Part shown: positions 1 through 9,184 of the stretch, piece by piece
Position numbering within the stretch: the stretch's first letter is position 1
How the letters are laid out: each line of letters opens with the position of its first letter
NCBI RefSeq assembly: GCF_900100755.1
Contig: NZ_FNCI01000012.1
Coordinates: forward strand, 44,949 to 108,948
Reading direction: 5' to 3'
DNA from: Onishia taeanensis
GTDB lineage: Bacteria; Pseudomonadota; Gammaproteobacteria; Pseudomonadales; Halomonadaceae
Length of the DNA stretch: 64,000 nucleotides
Position numbers and translations under genes: made by a program
The notes under the pieces: model-generated
The model's database searches: none
What the model was told of the DNA's origin: nothing
What the model saw: the letters and a program-made list of their open reading frames with translations, nothing else

Positions 1-662
1 ACGTCGCCCACGGCCGTCCCAACGCGGTCAACGAGAAAGAGCCGCGGGAGCTCGCCGAGGCGATCGCGGAAATGCGCCTCAACTACGTGGTGGTTACCTC
101 GGTAGACCGCGATGACCTGCGCGACGGAGGGTCGCAGCACTTTGCCGACTGCATCCGCGAGATTCGCAACGATAGCCCGGATATCGAGATCGAGGTGCTG
201 GTGCCGGACTTCCGTGGCCGCATGGAAGTGGCGCTGGATACTCTTGAGCAGACGCCGCCGGATGTCTTCAACCACAACCTGGAGACGGTGCCGTCGCTGT
301 ATCGCAAGGTGCGTCCGGGCGCTGACTACCAGTGGTCGCTGGACCTGCTCAAAGGCTATAAGGAGCGTCGCCCGGATGTGATGACCAAGTCTGGCCTGAT
401 GCTCGGCGTCGGCGAGACCGACGAGCAGGTCATCGAGGTGATGCGTGACCTGCGGGCTCATGGCGTCGATATGCTGACCCTGGGTCAGTACATGCAGCCG
501 TCCAAGAACCACCTGCCGATCGATCGCTGGGTGCACCCGGATACCTTCGACTGGTTCGCCGAGCAGGGCAAGGCCATGGGCTTCAAGCACGTGGCATCTG
601 GCCCGCTGGTTCGCTCGTCCTACCATGCCGACCAGCAGGCTCACGGCATCGAGGTCAAGTAA
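1..662 (+). CDS. lipA: Lipoyl synthase, C-terminal part
   Basis: Radical-SAM enzyme that inserts two sulfurs into protein-bound octanoyl groups to make lipoate. The gene enters from the left edge in frame from base 3 and 219 residues are visible. The first visible residues ([14 protein letters not shown]) continue directly into the first in-frame ATG at 72, so that ATG is internal. Family hallmarks are [20 protein letters not shown], the [10 protein letters not shown] stretch and the C-terminal [11 protein letters not shown], whose Arg-Ser-Ser-Tyr is the conserved auxiliary-cluster Ser region. The CxxxCxxC motif lies outside the window. A strong terminator follows at 711-744. Confidence 0.96.
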   Translation, partial: VAHGRPNAVNEKEPRELAEAIAEMRLNYVVVTSVDRDDLRDGGSQHFADCIREIRNDSPDIEIEVLVPDFRGRMEVALDTLEQTPPDVFNHNLETVPSLYRKVRPGADYQWSLDLLKGYKERRPDVMTKSGLMLGVGETDEQVIEVMRDLRAHGVDMLTLGQYMQPSKNHLPIDRWVHPDTFDWFAEQGKAMGFKHVASGPLVRSSYHADQQAHGIEVK

Positions 663-710
663 GCCGCGATCGTGATATGGACTTGCCGATAGCCACGCTT
701 TGGCAGATGC

Positions 711-744
711 AAAAAGGCCGCGCCCCTCGGGGCGCGGCCTTTTT
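711..744. terminator. Bidirectional intrinsic terminator between lipA and purN
   Basis: An uninterrupted 16-bp inverted repeat (711-726 with 729-744) has a GC core GGCCGCGCCCC and is flanked by A5 on the left and T5 on the right. It can stop lipA transcription rightward and purMN transcription leftward. Confidence 0.9.
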
Positions 745-765
745 CGTCCTGGGGCGACACTCGTG

Positions 766-1506
766 TCAGGCGTCGTCGTCTTCCAGGTCCTCGTCGAGCT
801 CTTCGGCAGCATCGGCGTGGGAGAGGCGCAGGCCTTGGGGCGGCAGGGGCGTGCCGTCCAGGGTCGGTCCCTGGGCACCCAGGGTGAGGCGACCCTCGAG
901 GAACCAGCGCACGGCGATCGGATAGATCAGGTGTTCGCGGCTCTGGACCTTCTGCTGAAGGCTGTCCTCGGTGTCCTCCGGGGTGACGTCGACGGCCGCC
1001 TGTACCACGACCGGGCCGCCATCCAGCTCCTCGCTAACGAAGTGTACGCTAACGCCATGCTCGCTGACGCCGTCGGCCAACGCTCGAGCATGAGTGTGCA
1101 GACCCTGATAGGCCGGCAGCAGCGAGGGATGGATATTGAGCATGCGGCCATAGAAGCGCTGCACGAAGCGCGGCGTGAGGATGCGCATGAAGCCAGCCAG
1201 CACCACCAGGTCCGGCTCATGGCGCTCGATCACCTTGATCAGAGCGCCATCGAAGGCCTCGCGGCTGTCGTATTCACGGTGGGGCAGGGCGACCGCCTCG
1301 ATGCCGGCATCCCGGGCGCGCTTGAGGCCGTAGGCATCGGCCTTGTTGGAGATCACGGCAACGATCTCGCCGCCCAGCTCGTCATAGGACTGGGCATCGA
1401 TCAGCGCCTGCAGGTTGCTGCCGCTGCCTGAGATCAGCACCACCACCCGGGGCGTGCTGGCCTGCTCGGCTTCGAAACCGTTGAGGGTGTCGGTTGCCTC
1501 GCTCAT
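766..1506 (-). CDS. purN: Phosphoribosylglycinamide formyltransferase (GART)
   Basis: Transfers a formyl group from 10-formyl-THF to GAR in de novo purine synthesis. The 246-residue protein shows the GART fold: [16 protein letters not shown] near the N-terminus (phosphate-binding loop), LAGFMRIL, and [20 protein letters not shown], which carries the catalytic Asn and His, then the Asp region around DGGPVV. The C-terminus ends in an acidic tail. Its ATG overlaps the purM stop as ATGA (1503-1506), indicating translational coupling in a purM-purN operon. Confidence 0.96.
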   Translation of the reverse strand: MSEATDTLNGFEAEQASTPRVVVLISGSGSNLQALIDAQSYDELGGEIVAVISNKADAYGLKRARDAGIEAVALPHREYDSREAFDGALIKVIERHEPDLVVLAGFMRILTPRFVQRFYGRMLNIHPSLLPAYQGLHTHARALADGVSEHGVSVHFVSEELDGGPVVVQAAVDVTPEDTEDSLQQKVQSREHLIYPIAVRWFLEGRLTLGAQGPTLDGTPLPPQGLRLSHADAAEELDEDLEDDDA

Positions 1507-2594
1507 GCCTTGAGGTTCTCCAGCTTGACCTGTTCTTCCTCGCCGCTGCGCGCGACGATCTCACCCAGGCGATAGACGGTCTCGCCCTGAGCGCCCAGGT
1601 GCGCCATGGCGCTTTCGGTGTCGTCGGCGGAAACGGCGATCACCATGCCGATGCCGCAGTTCAGGACACGATGCATCTCGTGCTCATCGACGTTGCCCTG
1701 GGCCTGCAGCCAGTCGAACACTGCTGGACGCGTCCAGGCATTGACGTCGATGCGGGCGCCGAGGGTCTCGGGCAGTACCCGCGGGATGTTCTCGGATAGG
1801 CCGCCGCCGGTGATGTGAGACAGCGCATGCACCGAGACGCCGCTTTGCTTGATCAGCGACAGCAGCGACTTGACGTAGATGCGGGTCGGGGCGATCAGCG
1901 CCTCGCGCAGCGGCACGCCGTCGATGTCGGTGTCGAGGTCCGCACCGCTGATTTCGAGGATCTTGCGGATCAGTGAATAGCCGTTGGAGTGCGGGCCGGA
2001 TGAGGCCAGGCCGAGCAGGACGTCGCCTTCACCGACGCGGCTGCCGTCAAGAATCTCGTCCTTCTCGACCACGCCGACGCAGAAGCCGGCCAGGTCGTAG
2101 TCGCTGCCTTCGTACATGCCGGGCATTTCGGCGGTTTCGCCCCCCACCAGGGCACAGCCGGACTGGGCACAGCCCTCGCCGATGCCGGTCACCACGTCGG
2201 CGGCGATGTCCACATCGAGCTTGCCCGTGGCATAGTAGTCGAGGAAGAACAGCGGCTCGGCGCCGGCGACGACCAGATCGTTGACGCACATGGCCACCAG
2301 GTCGATGCCGATGGTGTCATGTTTGCCGAGATCCATGGCGAGGCGCAGCTTGGTGCCGACGCCGTCGGTGCCAGAGACCAGCACCGGCTGGCGATAGCCG
2401 CTAGGCAGCTCGCAGAGTGCGCCAAAGCCGCCAAGGCCACCCATTACCTCGGGGCGAGTGGTACGCTTGGCGACGCCCTTGATGCGATCGACCAGGGCGT
2501 TACCGGCGTCGATGTCCACACCGGCGTCCTTGTAGCTCAGCGAGGCGGAATCGGCGGAAGAAGTAGAAGAGGAGTCCGACGGGCTGCGGGTCAT
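1503..2594 (-). CDS. purM: Phosphoribosylformylglycinamidine cyclo-ligase (AIR synthetase)
   Basis: ATP-dependent closure of the imidazole ring (FGAM to AIR) in purine synthesis. The 363-residue product carries [12 protein letters not shown], the [10 protein letters not shown] and [10 protein letters not shown] nucleotide/substrate loops, [17 protein letters not shown], and [12 protein letters not shown] chose the ATG at 2592-2594 because it has AGGAAA upstream and leaves only a short Ser-rich extension before the conserved start. A longer in-frame extension to 2654 lacks a good ribosome site. First gene of the purM-purN pair, divergent from the permease at 2706. Confidence 0.96.
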   Translation of the reverse strand: MTRSPSDSSSTSSADSASLSYKDAGVDIDAGNALVDRIKGVAKRTTRPEVMGGLGGFGALCELPSGYRQPVLVSGTDGVGTKLRLAMDLGKHDTIGIDLVAMCVNDLVVAGAEPLFFLDYYATGKLDVDIAADVVTGIGEGCAQSGCALVGGETAEMPGMYEGSDYDLAGFCVGVVEKDEILDGSRVGEGDVLLGLASSGPHSNGYSLIRKILEISGADLDTDIDGVPLREALIAPTRIYVKSLLSLIKQSGVSVHALSHITGGGLSENIPRVLPETLGARIDVNAWTRPAVFDWLQAQGNVDEHEMHRVLNCGIGMVIAVSADDTESAMAHLGAQGETVYRLGEIVARSGEEEQVKLENLKA

Positions 2595-2705
2595 GGGCTT
2601 TCCTGTCGCAATACGATCATCAAGTGGGGCAAAAGTGGAACGGAATTGTAGCATCGTGAGGGCCGCGCCGCACCGTGGAGAGACACGCGAACAGGGAGAG
2701 ATGCA

Positions 2706-3782
2706 ATGCGCAGACAGTGGTGGCTAGTCCTGGGCCTGGTCGGCTTGATATGGCTGTTCGTCAGTCTGCAGCCGATACTGACGCCTTTCTTCATCAGCAT
2801 GATACTGGCCTACCTGGGCGACCCGCTGGCCGACCGACTGGAAGCGCGCGGCCTGTCGCGGCGGTTATCGGTATCGCTGGTGTTCCTGTTGCTGAGCGTC
2901 ATCCTGCTGCTGGCCTTGTTGCTGCTGGTGCCCGTGCTCGGCCGTCAGCTAGGCCAACTGATCGAGTCGCTACCCGCTATGCTCAACTGGGTGCAGGCCA
3001 CCGTGGTGCCCTGGATTCAATCACTGACCGGCCAGGACTTCAGCACGGATATCGACGCTCTGCGACAGGCCCTGATGTCCAATTGGAAGGAAACCGGGAC
3101 TTTTGCCGCTACCCTACTGGCGCAGGTCTCCCGGTCGGGACTCGCGGTTGTGGCCTGGATCGGTAATCTGGCGCTGATTCCGGTGGTGACTTTCTATCTG
3201 CTGCTCGACTGGGATCGGCTCACCGCCAAGCTGCATGGTTCGCTGCCGCGCCAGTGGGAGCCGGCAGCGGTTCACCTGGCGCGGGAGTGCGACGAGGTGC
3301 TGTCGGCTTTCCTGCGTGGCCAACTGATCGTGATGCTGTGTTTGGGCATCATCTATGCGCTGGGGCTTACCGTGCTTGGCCTGCGCTTTGCCCTGCTGAT
3401 CGGTCTGCTGTCAGGGCTGGTCAGCATCGTGCCCTATCTCGGCGTCATCGTCGGTATTTCGGTGGCGGGTATAGTCGCCATCTTCCAGTTCGATAGCTGG
3501 CTGCCGCTGCTTGGGGTCGGAGCGGTGTTTGCCGTCGGCCAACTGGTCGAGAGCCTGGTGCTGCAGCCCAAGCTGTTGGGCGACAAGATCGGCCTGCACC
3601 CAGTGGCGGTAATCTTCGCCGTGCTGGCCGGTGGGCAGTTGTTCGGCTTTACGGGGGTGCTGTTGGCCCTGCCGGTGGCAGCGGTAATCATGGTAGTGTT
3701 GCGCTATCTCCATGAACACTATAAAAACAGTACCTTATATGATGCTCATGGCACTGAACGCCAGGATGAGGAGGCTTCATGA
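2706..3782 (+). CDS. AI-2E family (PerM-like) transporter
   Basis: Inner-membrane permease of 358 residues in the AI-2E/UPF0118 family, which includes E. coli PerM and TqsA; the substrate cannot be read from sequence. It has about eight hydrophobic segments, the first two within residues 1-80, a hydrophilic periplasmic-type middle and the family feature [11 protein letters not shown] followed by [22 protein letters not shown] near the C-terminus. Its stop overlaps the hda ATG as ATGA (3779-3782), so the two genes are co-translated. This purMN / permease / hda neighbourhood is conserved in pseudomonads. Confidence 0.88.
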   Translation: MRRQWWLVLGLVGLIWLFVSLQPILTPFFISMILAYLGDPLADRLEARGLSRRLSVSLVFLLLSVILLLALLLLVPVLGRQLGQLIESLPAMLNWVQATVVPWIQSLTGQDFSTDIDALRQALMSNWKETGTFAATLLAQVSRSGLAVVAWIGNLALIPVVTFYLLLDWDRLTAKLHGSLPRQWEPAAVHLARECDEVLSAFLRGQLIVMLCLGIIYALGLTVLGLRFALLIGLLSGLVSIVPYLGVIVGISVAGIVAIFQFDSWLPLLGVGAVFAVGQLVESLVLQPKLLGDKIGLHPVAVIFAVLAGGQLFGFTGVLLALPVAAVIMVVLRYLHEHYKNSTLYDAHGTERQDEEAS

Positions 3783-4480
3783 AGCCCGGTGCAGCGCAGC
3801 TCCCACTCGGTGTGGGCATGCGCGACGATGCGACCTTTGCCAACTTCCAGCCTAGCGGCAACGAGGCGCTGGTCGGCGCCCTGCGTGCCCAGCTCGATGA
3901 GTCGGGCGAGCCTTTCCTGTTTCTGTGGGGTGGCGAGGGCGTTGGCTGCAGTCATCTTTTGCAGGCGGCCTGTCACGAAGCCAGCGATCGCGACAAGCGA
4001 GCGCTCTACCTGCCGCTGGACGAGCTCGGCCATTTTCCGCCGCATATGCTCGAGGACAGCGAACGCCTGGACCTGGTGGCCATCGATGACCTGCACCGGG
4101 TGCTGGGGCGCAAGCGCTGGGAGGAAGCGCTGTTTCATTGCTTCAATCGTCTGCGCGATGCCGGCAAGCGGTTGGTGATCGCTGCACCGGCAGCGCCTCG
4201 CCAGCTCGATATCAAACTGCCTGATCTCGCCTCGAGGCTGACCTGGGGCATGACCTTTCACGTCAAGCCGCTAGACGATGTTGGCCGTTTCGAGGCCCTC
4301 AAGCTGCGCGCACGGGTGCGTGGCATGCAGCTACCCGACGAGGTCGCCCGTTACATCCTGCATCGCGGGCCGAGGCGCCTGGGCGATCTTTTCGCCACCT
4401 TGGAAACCCTCGATCAGGCCTCGCTTTCAGCCCAGCGCAAGCTGACCATTCCCTTCGTCAAGCAGGCGCTTGACTGGTAA
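3779..4480 (+). CDS. hda: DnaA regulatory inactivator Hda
   Basis: A 233-residue AAA+ protein related to DnaA domain III. With the beta clamp it stimulates hydrolysis of DnaA-bound ATP and so prevents re-initiation. The N-terminus contains the clamp-binding segment QLPLGVGMRDDATFANF. The Walker A loop is divergent (WGGEGVGCSHLLQA), Walker B is LVAIDDLHRV, and the sensor II region is near HRGPRRLGDLFATLE. Length matches E. coli Hda. Overlaps the upstream permease gene by four bases. Confidence 0.93.
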   Translation: MKPGAAQLPLGVGMRDDATFANFQPSGNEALVGALRAQLDESGEPFLFLWGGEGVGCSHLLQAACHEASDRDKRALYLPLDELGHFPPHMLEDSERLDLVAIDDLHRVLGRKRWEEALFHCFNRLRDAGKRLVIAAPAAPRQLDIKLPDLASRLTWGMTFHVKPLDDVGRFEALKLRARVRGMQLPDEVARYILHRGPRRLGDLFATLETLDQASLSAQRKLTIPFVKQALDW

Positions 4481-4547
4481 GTCGACGTCACCTGCTTGCC
4501 TGGCCTGCTACCAGTTTTTTGACCACGACGATGAGCCCGTGAGCCCC

Positions 4548-5051
4548 ATGACTACCATGCCTGCTGCCCCCTCGACGCCCCTGGCGACTGATGCTCGTTG
4601 CCCTTGCGGCAGTGCTAATTCCTATGGCGAATGCTGCGCGCCTTTGCACCGGGGAGCGGTCACCCAGAGCGTCGAGGCGCTGATGCGCTCACGCTACTGT
4701 GCTTTCGTGCTAGGCCTTGAGGATTACCTGCGCAGGACCTGGCATCCCGATACCTGCCCAACCGAAATGGGGCTGTCGGCAGATACGCGCTGGAAGCGCC
4801 TCGAGGTGCTGGACCACGGGCAGGTTGACGGCCAAGACAGAGAGGATGAGACAGGCTGGGTGCACTTTCGTGCCACCTTTCATGAGCATGGTCGCTGGCA
4901 GCGCCTTGAAGAAGTCTCACGCTTTACCCGTCTGGGTGACAGATGGGTCTATGTGGACGGGACTCCGCAGTTATCAGTGCTCAAGCCTGGACGTAATGAG
5001 GCATGTCCCTGCGGTAGCGGTCGCAAGCTGAAGAAATGCTGTGGCGTTTGA
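4548..5051 (+). CDS. YchJ-like UPF0225 protein with SEC-C zinc motifs
   Basis: About 167 residues. It has an N-terminal CPCGSANSYGECC and a C-terminal CPCGSGRKLKKCCG, both matching the SEC-C Cys-rich zinc-binding pattern, around a central NTF2-like domain (residues ~35-135, AVTQSVEALMRSRYCAF). Function is unknown. The frame is open upstream to 4470, overlapping hda; I prefer the ATG at 4548 because homologues begin just before the first CPCGS. The ATG at 4557 is also possible. Confidence 0.85.
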   Translation: MTTMPAAPSTPLATDARCPCGSANSYGECCAPLHRGAVTQSVEALMRSRYCAFVLGLEDYLRRTWHPDTCPTEMGLSADTRWKRLEVLDHGQVDGQDREDETGWVHFRATFHEHGRWQRLEEVSRFTRLGDRWVYVDGTPQLSVLKPGRNEACPCGSGRKLKKCCGV

Positions 5052-5064
5052 ACGACTGCGCCGG

Positions 5065-5568
5065 CTATGAGGTCGGCGACAACGGCATTGAGGTGGAGAG
5101 CCGCAGCGTCTCAAAGTGCTCGAGCAGCAGCCGGTGTTCGGCGCGCTTCTGATGTAAGCCGCCATGCAGGAATGGCTGCAGCAACAGCGTGGCGTTGAAC
5201 TCGCACATGGCTTCGTAGAACTGCTGAGCGCGCTTGGCTGCCGCAATGGTCTTGCTGAACTGACGACGCGCCGCGCTGATCGGCTCATCGCCATCGGCGA
5301 GCGATATCGCCTCGCCACTGTGCTCTTGTTCGCACTGGGGCGTGAGCATGTCCATGCTGCCGGCCAAGGATTCGAGCCATGCCAAGCGGGCGTCGCATTC
5401 CGTGCCCAGGACGGTCAACAGCCGGCAAGTGGCGGCATCAAGTGGCAGGAAATCAGAGGCCACGCGATGATAGCGTTGACCTTCCGCTTGCTCATGAGTC
5501 CAGAGTGTCTGGAGTTGCCGCTTGGGGTCTAGGTTGATGGCGAGCAGTGACCTGGCGGTAACGGTCAT
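5065..5568 (-). CDS. Uncharacterised, predicted mainly helical protein
   Basis: A 167-residue protein I cannot assign. It is rich in Ala, Leu, Glu and Gln with long amphipathic stretches (for example RRQFSKTIAAAKRAQQFYEA and NATLLLQPFLHGGLHQKRAE), suggesting a helical bundle. No signal peptide or membrane segment is visible. The start at 5568 is set by AAGGAGG seven bases upstream of the ATG; a longer reading to 5625 is less likely. It converges on the YchJ-like gene and is followed upstream by a 350-base stretch before the phasin gene. Confidence 0.7.
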   Translation of the reverse strand: MTVTARSLLAINLDPKRQLQTLWTHEQAEGQRYHRVASDFLPLDAATCRLLTVLGTECDARLAWLESLAGSMDMLTPQCEQEHSGEAISLADGDEPISAARRQFSKTIAAAKRAQQFYEAMCEFNATLLLQPFLHGGLHQKRAEHRLLLEHFETLRLSTSMPLSPTS

Positions 5569-5754
5569 ATTGGCCTCCTTGTTGCCTTGGCAGCACTTGG
5601 GCTCGGTTGTCCATCCGCACAGCATAAGGGGTTACGCCCGCCCTCATTTTGATGGCCATCAATAAAGCGAGCCCCTGAGGTATCGACGTGGCATTGATGT
5701 CGCTGTGTAACCTCTAGAGATGTCGGCCAGGCGCCTTCTGGAGCCAGTAGACGT

Positions 5755-5789
5755 CAAAAGGCCGCCGATCAGGGACCGGCGGCCTTTTG
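5755..5789. terminator. Bidirectional intrinsic terminator
   Basis: Perfect inverted repeat: CAAAAGGCCGCCG (5755-5767) pairs with CGGCGGCCTTTTG (5777-5789). It has A4 on one side and T4 on the other. It ends the phasin transcript (minus strand) and lies in an otherwise empty 5569-5919 gap, in which I see no gene. Confidence 0.85.
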
Positions 5790-5919
5790 AGTCGTGAGAT
5801 GGCCGGCTAGCGGAACCGGACCGGCCACTCTCTCGTGCTGCAAGCTAATGCGACTCACCTAGGCCGCCAATGACGGCTGGCGTCGTGGGTTTTTCAACCC
5901 TATAGCTTGTACAGCAAGC

Positions 5920-6288
5920 TTACTTGGCGGACTGAGAAGCGGTTTTGACGCTGCTCTCGACCAGCTTCTGGCTCTGCTGAGCGAAGTCCTGATGCAAGGC
6001 GACGACCTTCTCAGTGTCGCCCTTGACGCGCTCACCAAGATCTTTCGCGACCTTCTGCTGGTCTTCGATATAGCTGCGCAGGCCTTCGGCATCCTTGATG
6101 TCCAGGGCGGCGCGCGCCTGGCTCAGGGTGGTGTCGCTGTAGGCCTTGAAGGCATCGAACTGAGCGTTGGCCAGCTTCTCGCTGTAGTCGATGGTCAGCG
6201 CTGCATAGGCGCGGGCCGGACCGAAGAAGAAGGTTTCGAGCTGTTCGGTGGTCTTGCCAAAGTTGATGTTGTTCATGAAGTCGTTCAT
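5920..6288 (-). CDS. Phasin family (PHA granule-associated) protein
   Basis: A 122-residue amphipathic helical protein matching the phasin_2 pattern: short N-terminus (MNDFMNNINFGKTTEQLETF), then alternating helices around RAYAALTIDYSEKLANAQFD and a C-terminus of AQQSQKLVESSVKTASQSAK. Phasins coat polyhydroxyalkanoate granules and control their size. The ATG at 6288 has GGAGGT just upstream, which rules out the longer reading to 6372. Monocistronic, with its own terminator. Halomonads are known PHA accumulators, which fits. Confidence 0.85.
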   Translation of the reverse strand: MNDFMNNINFGKTTEQLETFFFGPARAYAALTIDYSEKLANAQFDAFKAYSDTTLSQARAALDIKDAEGLRSYIEDQQKVAKDLGERVKGDTEKVVALHQDFAQQSQKLVESSVKTASQSAK

Positions 6289-6470
6289 TGCACACCTCCG
6301 TAGGATATCTGGATACGAAGGATTTCGACCTTCGCTGCAATGCACAATAGCAGTCTCTTTGTTGCGGTGCAATATAGATCGTGGTCAAGAGCCCTGGAAG
6401 CTTGTCATGAGTGATCGCTATCCCCGGGCGAGCTTGGCATGATGGCTACAGGAATGGTCAGGGATGGACG

Positions 6471-7535
6471 ATGAGGATCAAGATGTCGGAAAAGGACTCG
6501 CTACCCCCAGTAGATTGGGATCCACACAAGGGGCATATCAGCGCTTTCACGACCCGGGTCTATCAGGTCGAATGGCTGTTGGTGAGCCTGGCCATCTTCT
6601 ACCTAGTGGTCGTCGGTTCGCCGCAGATGGGTGGCATGTCCATCGTGCTAGGTACCGCTGGCTATTTCCTGTTCAGCCTGCTGGCGAGTCGGCTCAAATA
6701 TTTCGATGAGCGCCGGCGCCTGCTTTTGACCCTACATACCCTGGCCATGGTGGGCTTCATCACCTGGTTTCTGCATGGCATCGACGGTGTGCAGGGACCC
6801 ATGGGCAGCCTCTACCTGCTTGCAGTGGTCACCAGCGCCTTGACCCTGGGATCAACGGCAACCTTGCTATTGGTGGGCTTGATTGCGGCTTGCTACCTGT
6901 TTCTTTTCCAGTCCGCTGGTGGGGATTTGTTAAGCGCAGAGGGGCTCGTCCTGGCGGGCTCCAACCTGATGGTCTTTCTGATTACCGGCTATCTCACGGC
7001 GGTATTAGTGGATGCCATTCATGTCTCGAACCGCATGCTGTTGAAGTTGGCGACCCGCGATGCCCTGACCAATATGTTCAATCGTCGTGCTTTCTTCGAT
7101 TTGGTCACGCCTATTCATGCTGATGCCTTGCGCTATCGCCGCCCCTTCAGCGTGGTGATCATCGATATGGATGACCTAAAGGTCATCAATGACCGGGAGG
7201 GGCATTCGAGTGGGGATAGCGCGTTACGAGCGGTGGCGAGCTGCCTGGAAGACTGCAAGCGGGCGAACGATCTGGTGGCCAGGTTAGGGGGGGATGAATT
7301 CGGCATGTTCCTCCCCAATACTGATGAACAGGGAGCCGTCGCGATGCTCGAGTGCCTGCTCGAGCGAGCCGAGGACGAGTTGCCCCGCATCAGTGTCGGG
7401 GTGGCCACCTATCCGCAGCACGGCGAGTCGCTCGAGACGCTGATGGAGCATGCCGATCATGCCATGTACTCGAGCAAGGCTGCCGGCGGGCACCGTGTTT
7501 TCCTGAGTGGCGCGCCTCGGCAAGTAGCCAACTGA
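6471..7535 (+). CDS. Membrane-bound diguanylate cyclase (GGDEF)
   Basis: About 354 residues. The N-terminal half has roughly six hydrophobic segments (residues ~35-200), forming a membrane sensor without a recognised named domain. The GGDEF domain begins at ATRDALTNMFNRRAFF. The active-site motif is intact (LGGDEFG), and RAND lies five residues upstream, which is the RxxD inhibitory I-site, so product inhibition by c-di-GMP is predicted. There is no EAL domain. I favour the ATG at 6471 (6483 is also possible); the frame is open to 6411. Situated between phasin and fumC as a single gene. Confidence 0.88.
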   Translation: MRIKMSEKDSLPPVDWDPHKGHISAFTTRVYQVEWLLVSLAIFYLVVVGSPQMGGMSIVLGTAGYFLFSLLASRLKYFDERRRLLLTLHTLAMVGFITWFLHGIDGVQGPMGSLYLLAVVTSALTLGSTATLLLVGLIAACYLFLFQSAGGDLLSAEGLVLAGSNLMVFLITGYLTAVLVDAIHVSNRMLLKLATRDALTNMFNRRAFFDLVTPIHADALRYRRPFSVVIIDMDDLKVINDREGHSSGDSALRAVASCLEDCKRANDLVARLGGDEFGMFLPNTDEQGAVAMLECLLERAEDELPRISVGVATYPQHGESLETLMEHADHAMYSSKAAGGHRVFLSGAPRQVAN

Positions 7536-7553
7536 TGCTTTCACAACCTTGGA

Positions 7554-7591
7554 TAGTCTTTTTTCAGGTACAGGTAGTCTTTTCTCCGGTA
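7554..7591 (+). repeat. Two direct 17-bp repeats in the fumC leader
   Basis: TAGTCTTTTTTCAGGTA (7554-7570) and TAGTCTTTTCTCCGGTA (7575-7591) differ at two positions and are spaced 21 bp apart, two helical turns. They lie immediately before the fumC ribosome-binding region. They could be a regulator binding site or a leader element; nothing shows which. Confidence 0.6.
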
Positions 7592-7605
7592 ATAAGGACA
7601 GCCCG

Positions 7606-8988
7606 ATGAACGATACCCGCATTGAGCATGACAGCATGGGTGAGCTAGAGGTGCCGGCTGACGCCCTCTATGGTGCTCAGACCCAGCGCGCGATCAATAA
7701 CTTCCCGGTCAGCGGCCAGCCCATGCCAGTGGCTTTCATTCACGCCATTGCGCGTATCAAGGCCGCAGCAGCCAAGGTGAATGCCGAGCTTGGGTTGCTG
7801 GATGGGGCGCGTGCCGATGCGATACAGCAGGCGGCCGAGGCCATCATTGCCGGCAAGCACGATGATCAATTCCCCATCGACGTGTACCAGACGGGGTCGG
7901 GGACCTCGAGCAACATGAACATCAATGAGGTCATTGCTCACCTGGCGTCCCGGGAAGGGCTCGAGGTGGGGCCTAACGATCACGTCAACATGGGGCAGTC
8001 GAGCAACGACGTCATTCCCACGGCAATACACGTGTCGGCGTCCATGGCGGTGAAAGATGCGCTGTTGCCGGCGCTTGCGCACCTGCAGGCCACTATCGAT
8101 GCCAGGGCCGCCGAGCTCGATGGCGTGGTCAAGACCGGCCGCACCCACCTGATGGATGCCATGCCGGTGCGCATGAGCCAAGAGCTTGGTGGCTGGTCGA
8201 GCCAGGTGTCTCAGGCCATCGAGCGTTTCGAGGACGGGCAGGTGCGGCTTGGGCGCCTGGCCCAGGGCGGCACGGCCGTGGGGACCGGGGTCAATGCCCA
8301 CCCCGAATTCGCCGAGCGCATGGCCATCGCCTTGAGCGATCAGACCGGCCTGGCGCTGATGCCCAACGACAGTCCCTTCGCCAGCCTGGCCGGCCAGGAT
8401 GCCGCCGTCGAGCTCTCGGGGCATCTCAAGACCTATGCCTGTACGGTGATGAAGATCGCCAACGACCTGCGCTGGATGAATTCCGGGCCGCTGGCGGGCC
8501 TCGGCGAGATCGAACTGCAGGCCCTGCAGCCCGGCAGCTCTATCATGCCGGGTAAGGTCAACCCGGTGATTCCCGAATCGGCGGCCCAGGCCGCGGCTCA
8601 GGTCATCGGCCTGGATGCGGCAGTCACGGTGGCCGGGCAGAGCGGCAACTTCCAGCTTAACGTGATGCTGCCCCTGATCGCCCACAACCTGCATACCGCC
8701 ATTGCGCTGATGACCAACGTCAGTCGACTGCTTGCCGATCGGGCCATCGCGACCTTCAGCGTGCGTGAGGACAACATCACGGCGCCGCTGTCGCGCAACC
8801 CGATCCTGGTCACTGCCTTGAACTCGGTGATCGGCTACGATGCGGCGGCGGCGATTGCCAAGAAGGCCTATCAGGCGGGGCGGCCAATTCTCGATGTGGC
8901 CGAAGAAGACACCGACCTGGGGCGTGATGAACTGGAAAGGCTGCTGGACCCGGCGGCGCTGACGCGTGGCGGCATTCCCGGCGATTAA
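7606..8988 (+). CDS. fumC: Fumarate hydratase, class II
   Basis: Iron-independent fumarase of the TCA cycle, 460 residues, as expected for the family. It contains TGSGTSSNMNINEV, the histidine-bearing TGRTHLMDAMPVRMSQE, and the fumarate lyase signature GSSIMPGKVNP with the catalytic Ser in the GSSxxPxKxN loop. The start at 7606 is supported by AAGGA upstream and by the conserved N-terminus TRIEHDSMGELEVPADALYG; a reading from 7549 would translate the leader repeats. Followed by a terminator. Confidence 0.96.
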   Translation: MNDTRIEHDSMGELEVPADALYGAQTQRAINNFPVSGQPMPVAFIHAIARIKAAAAKVNAELGLLDGARADAIQQAAEAIIAGKHDDQFPIDVYQTGSGTSSNMNINEVIAHLASREGLEVGPNDHVNMGQSSNDVIPTAIHVSASMAVKDALLPALAHLQATIDARAAELDGVVKTGRTHLMDAMPVRMSQELGGWSSQVSQAIERFEDGQVRLGRLAQGGTAVGTGVNAHPEFAERMAIALSDQTGLALMPNDSPFASLAGQDAAVELSGHLKTYACTVMKIANDLRWMNSGPLAGLGEIELQALQPGSSIMPGKVNPVIPESAAQAAAQVIGLDAAVTVAGQSGNFQLNVMLPLIAHNLHTAIALMTNVSRLLADRAIATFSVREDNITAPLSRNPILVTALNSVIGYDAAAAIAKKAYQAGRPILDVAEEDTDLGRDELERLLDPAALTRGGIPGD

Positions 8989-9091
8989 TCGCCTTCACGC
9001 CTTGCTACTCGCAGGTAGATCGGCAGCGGGTGGCCTCGAGTCGGCCTATCACCAATCGCATCATCTGGCCCCACAGCACGAGAACCCATCG

Positions 9092-9125
9092 AAAACGCCG
9101 CGCTCGGAAGAGTGCGGCGTTTTTT
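9092..9125 (+). terminator. fumC intrinsic terminator
   Basis: Hairpin AACGCCGCGCT / AGTGCGGCGTT with one mismatch and a short loop, followed by T6. It lies between fumC and the convergent glpD. Confidence 0.85.
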
Positions 9126-9184
9126 ACGCGCAGACGGCCTGCTAGGGGCCGCTTTTCAGGGCTGGGCGTGTGCTGGCCAAGCGG

